64,000 bases of DNA from Corynebacterium singulare (GTDB lineage Bacteria; Actinomycetota; Actinomycetes; Mycobacteriales; Mycobacteriaceae), in NCBI RefSeq assembly GCF_000833575.1, contig NZ_CP010827.1, forward strand, positions 872,980 to 936,979, written 5' to 3'. Below, in pieces: positions 27,343 to 35,277 of the stretch (position 1 is its first letter; every line of letters begins with the position of its first letter). The notes under the pieces were generated by a model. It had not been told where the DNA came from and did no database searches. It worked only from the letters and a program-made list of their open reading frames with translations. Position numbers and translations under genes: made by a program.

Positions 27343-29580
27343 ATGACTACTCGCCGCCTTCTTGGCACCTTGGTCACCGCTTCGGTGGCCGGAACATTCC
27401 TCGTGGTCCCGGCTAGCGCCGCCGAGCCAGAAGAAGGAATGGGCTCGCGCTTCAGCATTGGCGTGCTGCCGGATACCCAGTTCTACTCCCGCTACTCCAC
27501 TCCGGAGACCGGAAACCTTGCTCAGGCCCGCTATGGCAGCGAGCCCTACAAGGCACAGACAGAGTGGCTGGTAAAGAATCAAAAGGCCCTCAATATGGAC
27601 TTCGCTACCCACCTCGGTGACGTCGTGGACCAAGCGGACATCGATGGCGAGTGGAAGGTCGCGGACGAGGCGATGAAGGTTCTCGATGAGTCGGATCTGA
27701 ATTATTCCGTTCTGCCGGGCAACCACGACATGATCGATGACAAGTCGGCACACCCGTACAACGACTACTTCAGCGCTAAGCGCGCCAAGGCCGCCAACCC
27801 GGAGACCTTCCAGGAGCGCCACACCGCGGTGAACAATGACTCTGAGTACCACATTTTTGAGGCTGAGGGGCAGAAGTACCTGGTCTTGGCGCTGGCCTGG
27901 CGCGCGGACGACGAAGCTCTGAAGTGGGCCCAGGGCGTTCTCGATGCGCACCCGGACCTGCCAGTCATCCTCACCAGCCACGAGGTTCTCAACATTGATG
28001 GCTCTGGCAAGGTGTTCTACTCCGATGACTACGGCCAGGGTCTGTGGGACAAGTTCATCAAGAAGAATGACCAGATCTTCCTCACCATGGGCGGCCACCA
28101 CCACGGCGCCGGCTACCGCGTAGACAAGAACGATGCTGGCCACGATGTTATCGGCATTTTGCAGGACTACCAGATGGCGTACCAGGGCGGTAACGGTCTG
28201 CTCGGCGTGCTCGAGTTCGATCTTTCCGGCAATGAGCTGGAGATGACCGCACTGTCCCCGTGGGTAGCGCAGAAGCCGGCTAAGGAGCTCACGCAGTTCG
28301 ACAAGCTCATCCTCGACGGCAAGGGCGATAGCTACCACGTGCCGCTCAACTTCAAGGAGCGCTTCGCGGACTTCGCCCCGGAGTGGACCATCGGCGATGA
28401 GAATGACCCCGACCTAGGCCAGAAGGCCCGCGACATCGCTGAGGAAGGCTACACCCCGTACACCATCCCGAAGGACCAGCTGCCGGAAGGCCCGAACGAC
28501 TACGTCAAGGCTAAAGAAACTGTCTTCCACTGGCGTCCTGGTCAGACCAAGAACAAGGATGGCAAGCAGCTTGCCGAAGGCGATGTGGCCACCGAGGGTG
28601 CAGTCATCCCCGATGCCTTCGGTGCCGATGGTGCTGGTGACCTTGTCCGCGAAGGCGGCCCGTCCAACGTGGGCGAGCGCATCACCTACAGCACTGACCA
28701 CCACCCGCTGTCCTCCGATTCCGGTTCCCTGTACTGGTCTGACCCGGCTGGCAAGGCTTCGATGGCGGAGTTCCGGTCCAAGGAAGGCGCTGCCATCAAC
28801 AAGGTCGATACCTCCGCGGGCTACACCTTCGAGTCCTTCGTGAAGATTCCGAAGGATTTCAACGGCTCTGAGCACGGCTGGGGAAGTGCGCTGTCTCGTG
28901 ACTCCAGCATTGCTGAGCTTGTCGACGGCTCCGATGACACCGATCCCACCGTCATGTTCGGCATCTCCAACCTGCGCGAGCTGCGCTGGTGGGCGGAGCC
29001 CAAGGAAGGCTCCGGCTCTACTGTCTGGTCCCACGAGGTTCCCACCGATGAATGGATGCACATCGCGGTGGTGAACAAGCCGGATTCCGACACCGTGGAG
29101 ATGTTCATCAATGGTGCCCCGATCCTGCGCAATGCCAAGGGTGCTGAAGGCCTCCTCCCGCGCGAACTGCAGTGGGTCATGGGTGCTGGCTTTGATAACC
29201 GTACGCCGCAGGACCCGTGGTATGGCTGGATTGGTGAGACCCGCCTGACCCAGGGCGTTCTCACCCCGGACCAATGGCTCACCGCTCGCCCGGCTGTGAA
29301 GGAGGAAGAGCCGTCCTCTTCTGCGTCTACCTCCCCGTCTGAGTCCACTACCGAACCGACCAAGCCCACTGAGCCGACCAATACGAAGGAGCCTTCCGCA
29401 AGCGGTATCGGTGAGGCTTTCTTCGCCGGCTCGAGCAACGGCGCCAAGGTGATTTTCCCGATCGTTGCCGTCATCGCCGTCCTGGGCGGTGCCGCCTATG
29501 CCCTCATCCCGACCGTCAACCGCATCTTCGGCCTCAACATCCCGCAGCCGCCGCTGCCGAAGATTCCGGGCCTGAACTAG
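27343..29580 (+). CDS. Surface metallophosphoesterase with LamG-like domain
   Basis: 745 aa from ATG 27343 with GGAAG upstream. A signal peptide covers about 1-27 (ends PASAAEP). The calcineurin-like domain has D44 in VLPDTQ, GDVVDQAD (92-99), GNHD (126-129), a TSHEV motif and GGHHHGAG near 250, a full metal-binding set. A long middle region and a concanavalin/LamG-like domain (about 455-655, LYWSDPAGKASM ... WYGWIGETRLTQGVL) follow, then a Ser/Thr/Pro linker and one C-terminal transmembrane helix. It is anchored outside the cell; nucleotide or phosphodiester hydrolysis is likely. Strong codon bias suggests high expression. Confidence 0.88.
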   Translation: MTTRRLLGTLVTASVAGTFLVVPASAAEPEEGMGSRFSIGVLPDTQFYSRYSTPETGNLAQARYGSEPYKAQTEWLVKNQKALNMDFATHLGDVVDQADIDGEWKVADEAMKVLDESDLNYSVLPGNHDMIDDKSAHPYNDYFSAKRAKAANPETFQERHTAVNNDSEYHIFEAEGQKYLVLALAWRADDEALKWAQGVLDAHPDLPVILTSHEVLNIDGSGKVFYSDDYGQGLWDKFIKKNDQIFLTMGGHHHGAGYRVDKNDAGHDVIGILQDYQMAYQGGNGLLGVLEFDLSGNELEMTALSPWVAQKPAKELTQFDKLILDGKGDSYHVPLNFKERFADFAPEWTIGDENDPDLGQKARDIAEEGYTPYTIPKDQLPEGPNDYVKAKETVFHWRPGQTKNKDGKQLAEGDVATEGAVIPDAFGADGAGDLVREGGPSNVGERITYSTDHHPLSSDSGSLYWSDPAGKASMAEFRSKEGAAINKVDTSAGYTFESFVKIPKDFNGSEHGWGSALSRDSSIAELVDGSDDTDPTVMFGISNLRELRWWAEPKEGSGSTVWSHEVPTDEWMHIAVVNKPDSDTVEMFINGAPILRNAKGAEGLLPRELQWVMGAGFDNRTPQDPWYGWIGETRLTQGVLTPDQWLTARPAVKEEEPSSSASTSPSESTTEPTKPTEPTNTKEPSASGIGEAFFAGSSNGAKVIFPIVAVIAVLGGAAYALIPTVNRIFGLNIPQPPLPKIPGLN

Positions 29581-29593
29581 CGCTCAGCCCTCG

Positions 29594-29629
29594 ATCCTCC
29601 GTCCCTCGTCTCACATTGAGGCGGGGGAT
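29594..29629 (+). terminator. Terminator of the metallophosphoesterase gene
   Basis: ATCCTCCG pairs with CGGGGGAT and CCTC with GAGG around a 10-nt loop, followed by TTGTTG. The structure begins 13 bp after the stop codon. Confidence 0.65.
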
Positions 29630-29693
29630 TTGTTGTGGGTCTGCCAGATGACGATTAATCCTTAGTGACTCGAAAAGACTAGCGAAAACTCTC

Positions 29694-29699
29694 TATACT
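29694..29699 (+). promoter_or_regulatory. -10 box implying a leaderless mRNA
   Basis: TATACT ends 7 bp before the ATG at 29707, so transcription would start at or next to the start codon. No Shine-Dalgarno sequence fits in between. Confidence 0.6.
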
Positions 29700-29706
29700 T
29701 GAGGCT

Positions 29707-30930
29707 ATGTTCACATCGCTTCACCGTGCATTGGGGCTCGGCCCCACTGAAAAGATCACTTCTGAAATGCTCGACAAGTTAGTCGAGTTCGGGGTGGAGG
29801 AAGCCTCGGATTTGGACTTTAAAGAGAAAGTTCCCCCCGCCTCCGCTGTAGCTGCCGGTGACATGAAGAAGGATTTGTGTGCCATGGCTAATACGGGAGG
29901 TGGAGTGATTGTATACGGCATTCGCGAGAGCAGCGAGAACAAAGATCAAGCGGGAACTCGGAGCTCAGCAGGAAGTACCGGTCCTGAGTTTGAGCAAGCA
30001 GTCTTACAACTGGCTTATGGAAGTATCGCTCCGCCACTGAACGGGCTTGAGTTTCACCGAGTGGACGAAGGGCGAGAGAACAACGCTCTCGTTCTTGTGG
30101 TACCTGCAAGCAGGCAGGCGCCGCATATGTATTTTGTGGAGAAAAAAGATAAGCGGACCCTTGCGGTCCCAGTCAGGAATGGCGCCTATTCTGAGTGGCT
30201 CACCGAGCCGGAAATCGCTCGTTTGTACCGCCAGCGATTTGAAGCACAGGCAAGGGCTGATGAGCAACTTCAGGTACTTTTCGAAAGAACTATTCAGCTC
30301 AGAGCAGATGAAGGCTATTGGATGGCGGGCGTTGCCTACCCGACTTCGAGCGCTATTGGGTTCAAACGGGAAGCCACAACTATTGTAAAAGTTGCTCTAG
30401 CGGCCAAGGACCACGTAATACGTAAGCAATATGACGGTGGGATAACTCCATTGACAGCTAGTTATCAAAGCTGTCGGCGAGGCTTCAGGAGCTGGAGATT
30501 TGCTGAGGACCGCGATTGGGAGAGGCCGGAAACATATGTTGAGTTTCACGACGATGGTGCTATTTCTGTGTTGTGTCGCCTAGATGAAGCGGTGGCAGGA
30601 TCTGGGACGTCATTAGTTAGCTCGTATAGGCTTGCGGTTGTTGCAGGCGATCTCGTAGCTTTGATGGCCGAGTACTCTCGGCTTACGGGAGTCAGAGGGT
30701 ACGACGTTAGGATCGGTATGGAGTGGACCGGGGCTAGGCCACTGGAGATCTCTGCTCCTAGGGATATTCGCTTTTTTAGTGAAAAGCCGCTGCCGATCAC
30801 TCGTTTCATTCCCGTCACTGTAACGGTAGACATCTCGGACCCAGAAACACTGTTAGATTCGGCTCGCTCGTTAGCCCTTGATTGTTTGAATCAAGCTGGA
30901 ATCACTAGGCTTACGGTCTTTGATAGCTGA
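29707..30930 (+). CDS. AlbA_2 (Schlafen-type) domain protein
   Basis: 407 aa. Residues about 25-170 form an AlbA_2 domain: EEASDLDFKEKVPP with the acidic/Lys cluster, then DLCAMANTGGGVIVYGIRES and a conserved LVLVVPASRQAPH strand. The C-terminal 230 residues have no motif I recognise and lack the usual winged-helix/ATPase tail. AlbA_2 proteins bind nucleic acid, and some are tRNA/RNA nucleases or defence components. It is the first gene of the AT-rich block, 175 bp before a DNA methyltransferase on the same strand. It may be a regulator or an added effector of the restriction-modification pair. Confidence 0.8.
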   Translation: MFTSLHRALGLGPTEKITSEMLDKLVEFGVEEASDLDFKEKVPPASAVAAGDMKKDLCAMANTGGGVIVYGIRESSENKDQAGTRSSAGSTGPEFEQAVLQLAYGSIAPPLNGLEFHRVDEGRENNALVLVVPASRQAPHMYFVEKKDKRTLAVPVRNGAYSEWLTEPEIARLYRQRFEAQARADEQLQVLFERTIQLRADEGYWMAGVAYPTSSAIGFKREATTIVKVALAAKDHVIRKQYDGGITPLTASYQSCRRGFRSWRFAEDRDWERPETYVEFHDDGAISVLCRLDEAVAGSGTSLVSSYRLAVVAGDLVALMAEYSRLTGVRGYDVRIGMEWTGARPLEISAPRDIRFFSEKPLPITRFIPVTVTVDISDPETLLDSARSLALDCLNQAGITRLTVFDS

Positions 30931-30989
30931 CATTCTCAGTGGACACCTCTCGGGGGAGCTTGAGAGCCTTTGGCGGCTTCTCGAGTCCT

Positions 30990-31018
30990 AGGGGCAGTGG
31001 CCTGTATGTCTTGCCCCT
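30990..31018 (+). terminator. Hairpin between AlbA_2 and methyltransferase genes
   Basis: AGGGGCA (30990-30996) and TGCCCCT (31012-31018) form a 7-bp stem. Beside it GAGAGCC / GGCTTCTC can also pair. It may end the AlbA_2 transcript or control the methyltransferase. Confidence 0.4.
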
Positions 31019-31104
31019 CCTGTAGCGTGATGGAGACAAAATGAGGCTGGGGCAAGTGTGTAAAGCGAAAAAGCTCAAGCACGCTCTATGAAAGGTAAGA
31101 GAAG

Positions 31105-32064
31105 ATGGCTCAACTTTACTCATCGATCGAGGTATGCGCTGGTGCTGGAGGGCAGGCCTTGGGGCTGGAGATGGCGGGCTTCGAGCACGATCTTTTAATT
31201 GAGATCGAAAGCTGGTGTACGAAAACGTTGCGTCATAATCGTCCTGAATGGAATGTACTGCAAGCTGATCTCAACGAGTGGGAGCCTGCGCCCGAGCACC
31301 ACGGTATTGACCTCTTTGCAGGAGGGGTACCTTGTCCTCCATTTAGTGTTGCAGGAAAGCAACTCGGTAAGGAAGACGAGCGTGATCTTTTCATGCGCGC
31401 AATCGAACTTGTAGAAATTATTAACCCGCGCGGTGTTTTGCTTGAAAACGTTCGAGGTCTTATGGATCCTAAATTTGAGGAATATCGTAAGGAGATTCTC
31501 TCTCGTTTAGAGAAGGCTGGCTACATCGCCGAATGGAAGCTCATAATCGCTTCAGATTATGGAGTTCCGCAGCTTCGTCCGCGGGCGATCTTGATTGCTC
31601 TGAGACCTGAGGATTGGGAGCACTTTGAATGGCCGGAGAAGCATCCGGAAGAGGCACCAACAGTTGGAGAAGCAGTAGTTGATCTAATGTCCGCTAACGG
31701 TTGGAAAGGGGCAAAGTCTTGGGCCAGAAGTGCGAATAAAATCGCTCCGACGCTTGTTGGCGGTTCAAAGAAGCATGGTGGGCCAGACTTAGGACCAACT
31801 CGCGCGCGGAAAGCTTGGCTGGAGATGAATGTCATTGGCACGACTATTGCAGATGAGGCACCAGAGCAAGATTTCAACGGCCAACCGCGGATGACCCCTA
31901 AGATGTTGGCGAGGATTCAGGGATTCCCTGATTCTTGGGAAATTACAGGTCGAAAGACCAACGCTTGTCGTCAAATTGGTAACGCTTTTCCGCCGCCCGT
32001 AGCTAAGGCAGTTGGTCTTCAAATCCGTAGTGCCTTTGAGGCGACAGATAGCAAAACTAGTTAG
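31105..32064 (+). CDS. C5-cytosine DNA methyltransferase (type II)
   Basis: 319 aa, complete. Motif I is IEVCAGAGGQALGLEMAGF, the catalytic motif IV is PCPPFSVAG with Cys77, motif VI is LLENVRGLM (ENV 114-116), motif VIII is near YGVPQLRPRAILIAL, and motif X is the C-terminal GNAFPPPVAKAVG. It transfers methyl from SAM to cytosine C5. The target-recognition region (about 190-260) is short, suggesting a 4-5 bp site; the site itself cannot be predicted. Its last 4 bp overlap the convergent HNH nuclease gene, making a compact modification-restriction pair. Confidence 0.95.
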   Translation: MAQLYSSIEVCAGAGGQALGLEMAGFEHDLLIEIESWCTKTLRHNRPEWNVLQADLNEWEPAPEHHGIDLFAGGVPCPPFSVAGKQLGKEDERDLFMRAIELVEIINPRGVLLENVRGLMDPKFEEYRKEILSRLEKAGYIAEWKLIIASDYGVPQLRPRAILIALRPEDWEHFEWPEKHPEEAPTVGEAVVDLMSANGWKGAKSWARSANKIAPTLVGGSKKHGGPDLGPTRARKAWLEMNVIGTTIADEAPEQDFNGQPRMTPKMLARIQGFPDSWEITGRKTNACRQIGNAFPPPVAKAVGLQIRSAFEATDSKTS

Positions 32065-32819
32065 CGTTCCTCGACTCTTTCGAGATAATCGAGCACGGCG
32101 GTTTGAACAAGCGGTCCACCAAGACGGTACTCATCAAATGCACGGTCCAGATTAGTTCGTGTTCGCTGGCCAGCCCGAATCCAAGAGAGCATTTCTAGGC
32201 GATCGGACTTTTTCAAACTCTTAACTTGTTCTACTACGCTTTGGGGATCAGCAGTCGAACCGGTATCTGCTCGTGCTGATTCGTTGCAGACACGGCACTC
32301 AGTCTGGAGATTGTCAAGCGTAGCCGTTCCACCATGTGAGTTTGCTCTGATATGGCCAGCGGTTAGAACGACTGTTGAACCGTCATCATACTTTTCACGG
32401 GCGGCTCGTCCGCATAGAACACAGCGCCCGCCGTCACGTTCGAAAACCTGCCGACGTAGTTTCGCAGAAATGGAGTCTCGGCTTGGGCGAGGTCCTTCTC
32501 CGGGCCACCAGCCGTACTTTTCAAGGATGCAATCCTCGCCAAGGCTCGGTTCCTCCTTGGCTGAAAGGTACTCCCAACCGTAGTCGCGAAGTTCTCGTTG
32601 CCTTCGCTGTGCGTGTTCATTCTTGATGTTGAGCGTCTCTCTGAGCTGACGCGTAGTAAACCGGCCTCCTAGTTCGACGTTCCAACGAAGCCAGGATGCC
32701 ATTCTTGGAACTGCTCCGGTCGTACCGCGCTGTTTAGACTCCCACCACAGTTCGCCATCTGGTGCAAAAGCTTCGATGGGGTAATTCTTTTTTCCGGGAA
32801 CGAAGTCGAAATCAGCCAT
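32061..32819 (-). CDS. HNH endonuclease, probable restriction partner
   Basis: 252 aa. The C-terminal half holds an HNH/zinc motif: C133-x2-C136, H156 in LTAGHIRAN, N170 in LDNLQTEC, and C175-x2-C178. The N-terminal 115 residues include a helical segment (TTRQLRETLNIKNEHAQRRQ) that may read the DNA site. The gene is convergent with the cytosine methyltransferase and overlaps it by 4 bp, so it is most likely the type II restriction enzyme of the pair. An HNH nuclease with methylation-dependent activity remains possible. Confidence 0.85.
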   Translation of the reverse strand: MADFDFVPGKKNYPIEAFAPDGELWWESKQRGTTGAVPRMASWLRWNVELGGRFTTRQLRETLNIKNEHAQRRQRELRDYGWEYLSAKEEPSLGEDCILEKYGWWPGEGPRPSRDSISAKLRRQVFERDGGRCVLCGRAAREKYDDGSTVVLTAGHIRANSHGGTATLDNLQTECRVCNESARADTGSTADPQSVVEQVKSLKKSDRLEMLSWIRAGQRTRTNLDRAFDEYRLGGPLVQTAVLDYLERVEER

Positions 32820-32926
32820 AATTCGAATCTACACTCGCTAGATAATTGCCATCGGCAATTTCGGAAGGCCTTTAATCTAAGAGGACAGCTAGCTCAATAA
32901 CTTGTTCTAACGCTTTGGAAATGCAA

Positions 32927-34075
32927 TTAGCCGGAATGCTCCTTCAGCCAATCCAGGGCGACATCAATTCCTGTCCACGCAAGAGCAGTGGCACCATCCG
33001 AAAGCGTTTGGTTAGCGACTTCGCCTACGCATGCATCGGCGAAAGCCTCTTGGTGGTTCAAAACAGGATAAGAACCCACACCGATATAAGGGTGTATTGC
33101 CCTAGTTATATTGGAGACGTTAGCAAAATCAGTTGAGGCTTGACTCATTAATGTTTCAGGGCCATCTGTACGCAATTCACGTCCAAGGAGAAGGGCATTT
33201 TTCTCGTAGTATCCGAGGCCAGCCTCATCAGTAACGAAGTCGGAATACGGTTTCGACTCATCGATGATGGAGACTTCGCAACCGGTGGCAAGAGCCCCAG
33301 CTTTGAAACAGTTGATTACTTTTTGGGACGTAGCCTCCAGTTCTTCCATCGTTGACGCTCGTACGTACCAGCGCCCTTGTGTGCGGTGAGGAATAGCGTT
33401 TGGAGCATCACCACCTTTAGTGACAATCCCGTGCACACGCACAGTCGGGGGAAGCTGCTGCCGTAGTAAACCAATGGCAACTTCTGAGATTGTAAAAGCA
33501 TCGGCAGCGTTGACGCCTTGGGTTGGGTAGGAAGCCGCATGTGACGCATGGCCAGTGAAATTTACTTCCCAATGCAGAACGGCGAATGGCTTAGCCCTTA
33601 CGACATCAACGGGGGCGGGGTGCGACATCATTGCAAAGTGCAGCCCATCGAAAGCGCCGCGGTCTAGCATCTCAACCTTCCCGCCCTTTCCTTCTTCTGC
33701 TGGAGTTCCGAAAATCTCTACTGAGAGATCCAGTTCTTCCGCGACCTCGGAAAGAGCGATACCAGCCCCGAGAGACATGGCAGCAATCAGATTATGGCCG
33801 CAGGCATGCCCAATACCTGGCAGTGCGTCGTATTCCGCCATGATCCCAATTCGCTTAGAACCCGAGCCTTTCACTGCATGAAATGATGTAGGGATTGCTA
33901 CGTAATTCTCTTCAACATCAAAGCCACGTGAACGCAAGAAGTTTGCACATCGTTTAGATGACTCAACCTCCTCCCAAGCGATCTCGGGATTTTCATGAAG
34001 CCATTCAGAAAGCTCGATGAGAGCACTCAACTCCTTGTGGATAGCTTCGCGCGCCCTCTCTTTATACTTATTCAT
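32927..34075 (-). CDS. M20-family amidohydrolase (AbgB/PM20D2-like)
   Basis: 382 aa from ATG 34075 (MNKYKERAREAIHKEL). The M20 metal site is EYDALPGIGHACGHN (81-95) with D83, H90 and H94, and the catalytic glutamates are in GTPAEEGKGGK. A lid domain (about 180-290) begins WEVNFTGHASHAASYP. M20D enzymes hydrolyse N-acyl-amino acids, p-aminobenzoyl-glutamate or acyl-aminobenzoate-type amides. It is the last gene of the FMO-RidA-DUF1028-M20 operon, overlapping DUF1028 by 8 bp, so it probably performs a hydrolytic step in that pathway. Substrate is unknown. Confidence 0.9.
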   Translation of the reverse strand: MNKYKERAREAIHKELSALIELSEWLHENPEIAWEEVESSKRCANFLRSRGFDVEENYVAIPTSFHAVKGSGSKRIGIMAEYDALPGIGHACGHNLIAAMSLGAGIALSEVAEELDLSVEIFGTPAEEGKGGKVEMLDRGAFDGLHFAMMSHPAPVDVVRAKPFAVLHWEVNFTGHASHAASYPTQGVNAADAFTISEVAIGLLRQQLPPTVRVHGIVTKGGDAPNAIPHRTQGRWYVRASTMEELEATSQKVINCFKAGALATGCEVSIIDESKPYSDFVTDEAGLGYYEKNALLLGRELRTDGPETLMSQASTDFANVSNITRAIHPYIGVGSYPVLNHQEAFADACVGEVANQTLSDGATALAWTGIDVALDWLKEHSG

Positions 34076-34736
34076 CGCCAGGCACCCCATAGGAAGGAGC
34101 GGTGTGCGGTGATTTTCCGCGCGTCACGTAGTCATCGCGTTGGGGCATCCAAATTTCGAGTAGCTTCTCGAGTTCAGCAATCGGCGAATCAGACCAGTCC
34201 ACCCGCAGGTCAGTTTCTATCCACCCAGCGTCACGAACGACGCCTAAACCAGCAGACTGAACTGGGCCAGCTTCACCACCGGCCTCCAGGCCAGCGATCA
34301 TCGTTTCAAGCAAACGGTGCTCGAGTTCACCGCTAGTGCTTTCAAATCGGCGAAGCATCGCGTCGATAACCTTTTCCGATGCGAGCATATTTCCGGCAAT
34401 TACACAGTTATCGCCGACAACCTGGTTGTGCGTACCAAGCGTGTGGACTCCAGAGTGAGAGAAACCTGGACCCTTCGCTGGAAGAATCGTAATTTGTCGG
34501 TAATCCAGCGTGGAGTCATTCTCCTTGAGCCAGTCAAACGCCTCTTGAGCTGAACTGCCATTTTCGAGTCGCCCCAAAAGTACCGGACCGAACCGTGGAT
34601 CGGTGATGTTTTGGGATGACACCGCACCGATTTCGCTACGAAGGTTGAGGCAGCGAGCAGCGACTGCGGGTGAAGAAGACGAAACAGCTTGGCCAATGGC
34701 ACCTGAGCTGTCGCGAGCAATGATTGAAAAAGTCAT
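34068..34736 (-). CDS. DUF1028 protein (Ntn-hydrolase-like)
   Basis: 222 aa. The DUF1028 start MTFSIIARDSSGAIGQAVSS is diagnostic, with a SQNITDPRFGP strand, GPGFSHSGVHTLGTHN and an LRVDWSDSPIAELEKLL tail. The residue after the initiator Met is Thr2, which could act as the N-terminal nucleophile of an Ntn-hydrolase. The family's reaction is not established. Co-transcribed with RidA and the M20 hydrolase; the overlap with M20 suggests coupled translation. Confidence 0.88.
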   Translation of the reverse strand: MTFSIIARDSSGAIGQAVSSSSPAVAARCLNLRSEIGAVSSQNITDPRFGPVLLGRLENGSSAQEAFDWLKENDSTLDYRQITILPAKGPGFSHSGVHTLGTHNQVVGDNCVIAGNMLASEKVIDAMLRRFESTSGELEHRLLETMIAGLEAGGEAGPVQSAGLGVVRDAGWIETDLRVDWSDSPIAELEKLLEIWMPQRDDYVTRGKSPHTAPSYGVPGDE

Positions 34737-34822
34737 AAGCCTTCCAATGCTTGGGGAGCCTTATACGGATGGACAGTGAGAAGTGTCGACACCCCTGTAG
34801 GGCTCAGAATGGTTATCGAAAT

Positions 34823-35236
34823 CTAGTTGTTATCTAGAACGGCCGTCGCATCAATTTCGACGAGCCATTCCGGGCGAGCCAGTGCATCAACTACAAGTCC
34901 TGTAGAAACGGGGTACACGCCCTTCAGCCACCTACCCATTACGTTGTAAACGGCTTCGCGGTAGCGAATGTCTGTCAGATAGACGGTGACCTTTACGATG
35001 TTCTCGAGACTTCCGCCTGCTTCTTTCATAAGCATGTCGATGTTTGCCATTGCCTTTTCGGCCTGTGCCTCGACGTCACCGATGCCGACAGATTCGCGAG
35101 AGTCTAGATCTTGGCCAATCTGGCCACGGAGGAAGACAATGTTATTAGCGACCACTGCTTGGCAAAGATCATTGGAGAGATTTTGTTCTGGGTATGTGTC
35201 CTTCGTATTGAAGGGACGGATACGAGTGAACTTCAT
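34823..35236 (-). CDS. ridA: RidA-family enamine/imine deaminase
   Basis: 137 aa from ATG 35236 (MKFTRIRPFNTKDTYPEQN); a longer in-frame start would read a leader inside the FMO gene. The YjgF/RidA domain has NNIVFLRGQIG, the NIVKVTVYLTDIRYREAVYNV core and a C-terminal STGLVVDALARPEWLVEIDATAVL with the conserved Arg. RidA proteins hydrolyse reactive enamine or imine intermediates and, in pathway-specific forms such as RutC, act as dedicated catabolic steps. Placed second in the monooxygenase operon, so probably a pathway enzyme. Confidence 0.92.
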   Translation of the reverse strand: MKFTRIRPFNTKDTYPEQNLSNDLCQAVVANNIVFLRGQIGQDLDSRESVGIGDVEAQAEKAMANIDMLMKEAGGSLENIVKVTVYLTDIRYREAVYNVMGRWLKGVYPVSTGLVVDALARPEWLVEIDATAVLDNN

Positions 35237-35277
35237 GGTGAAGCCTTTCGGTAGTTGGGATGATGAACGTGAGGGAC

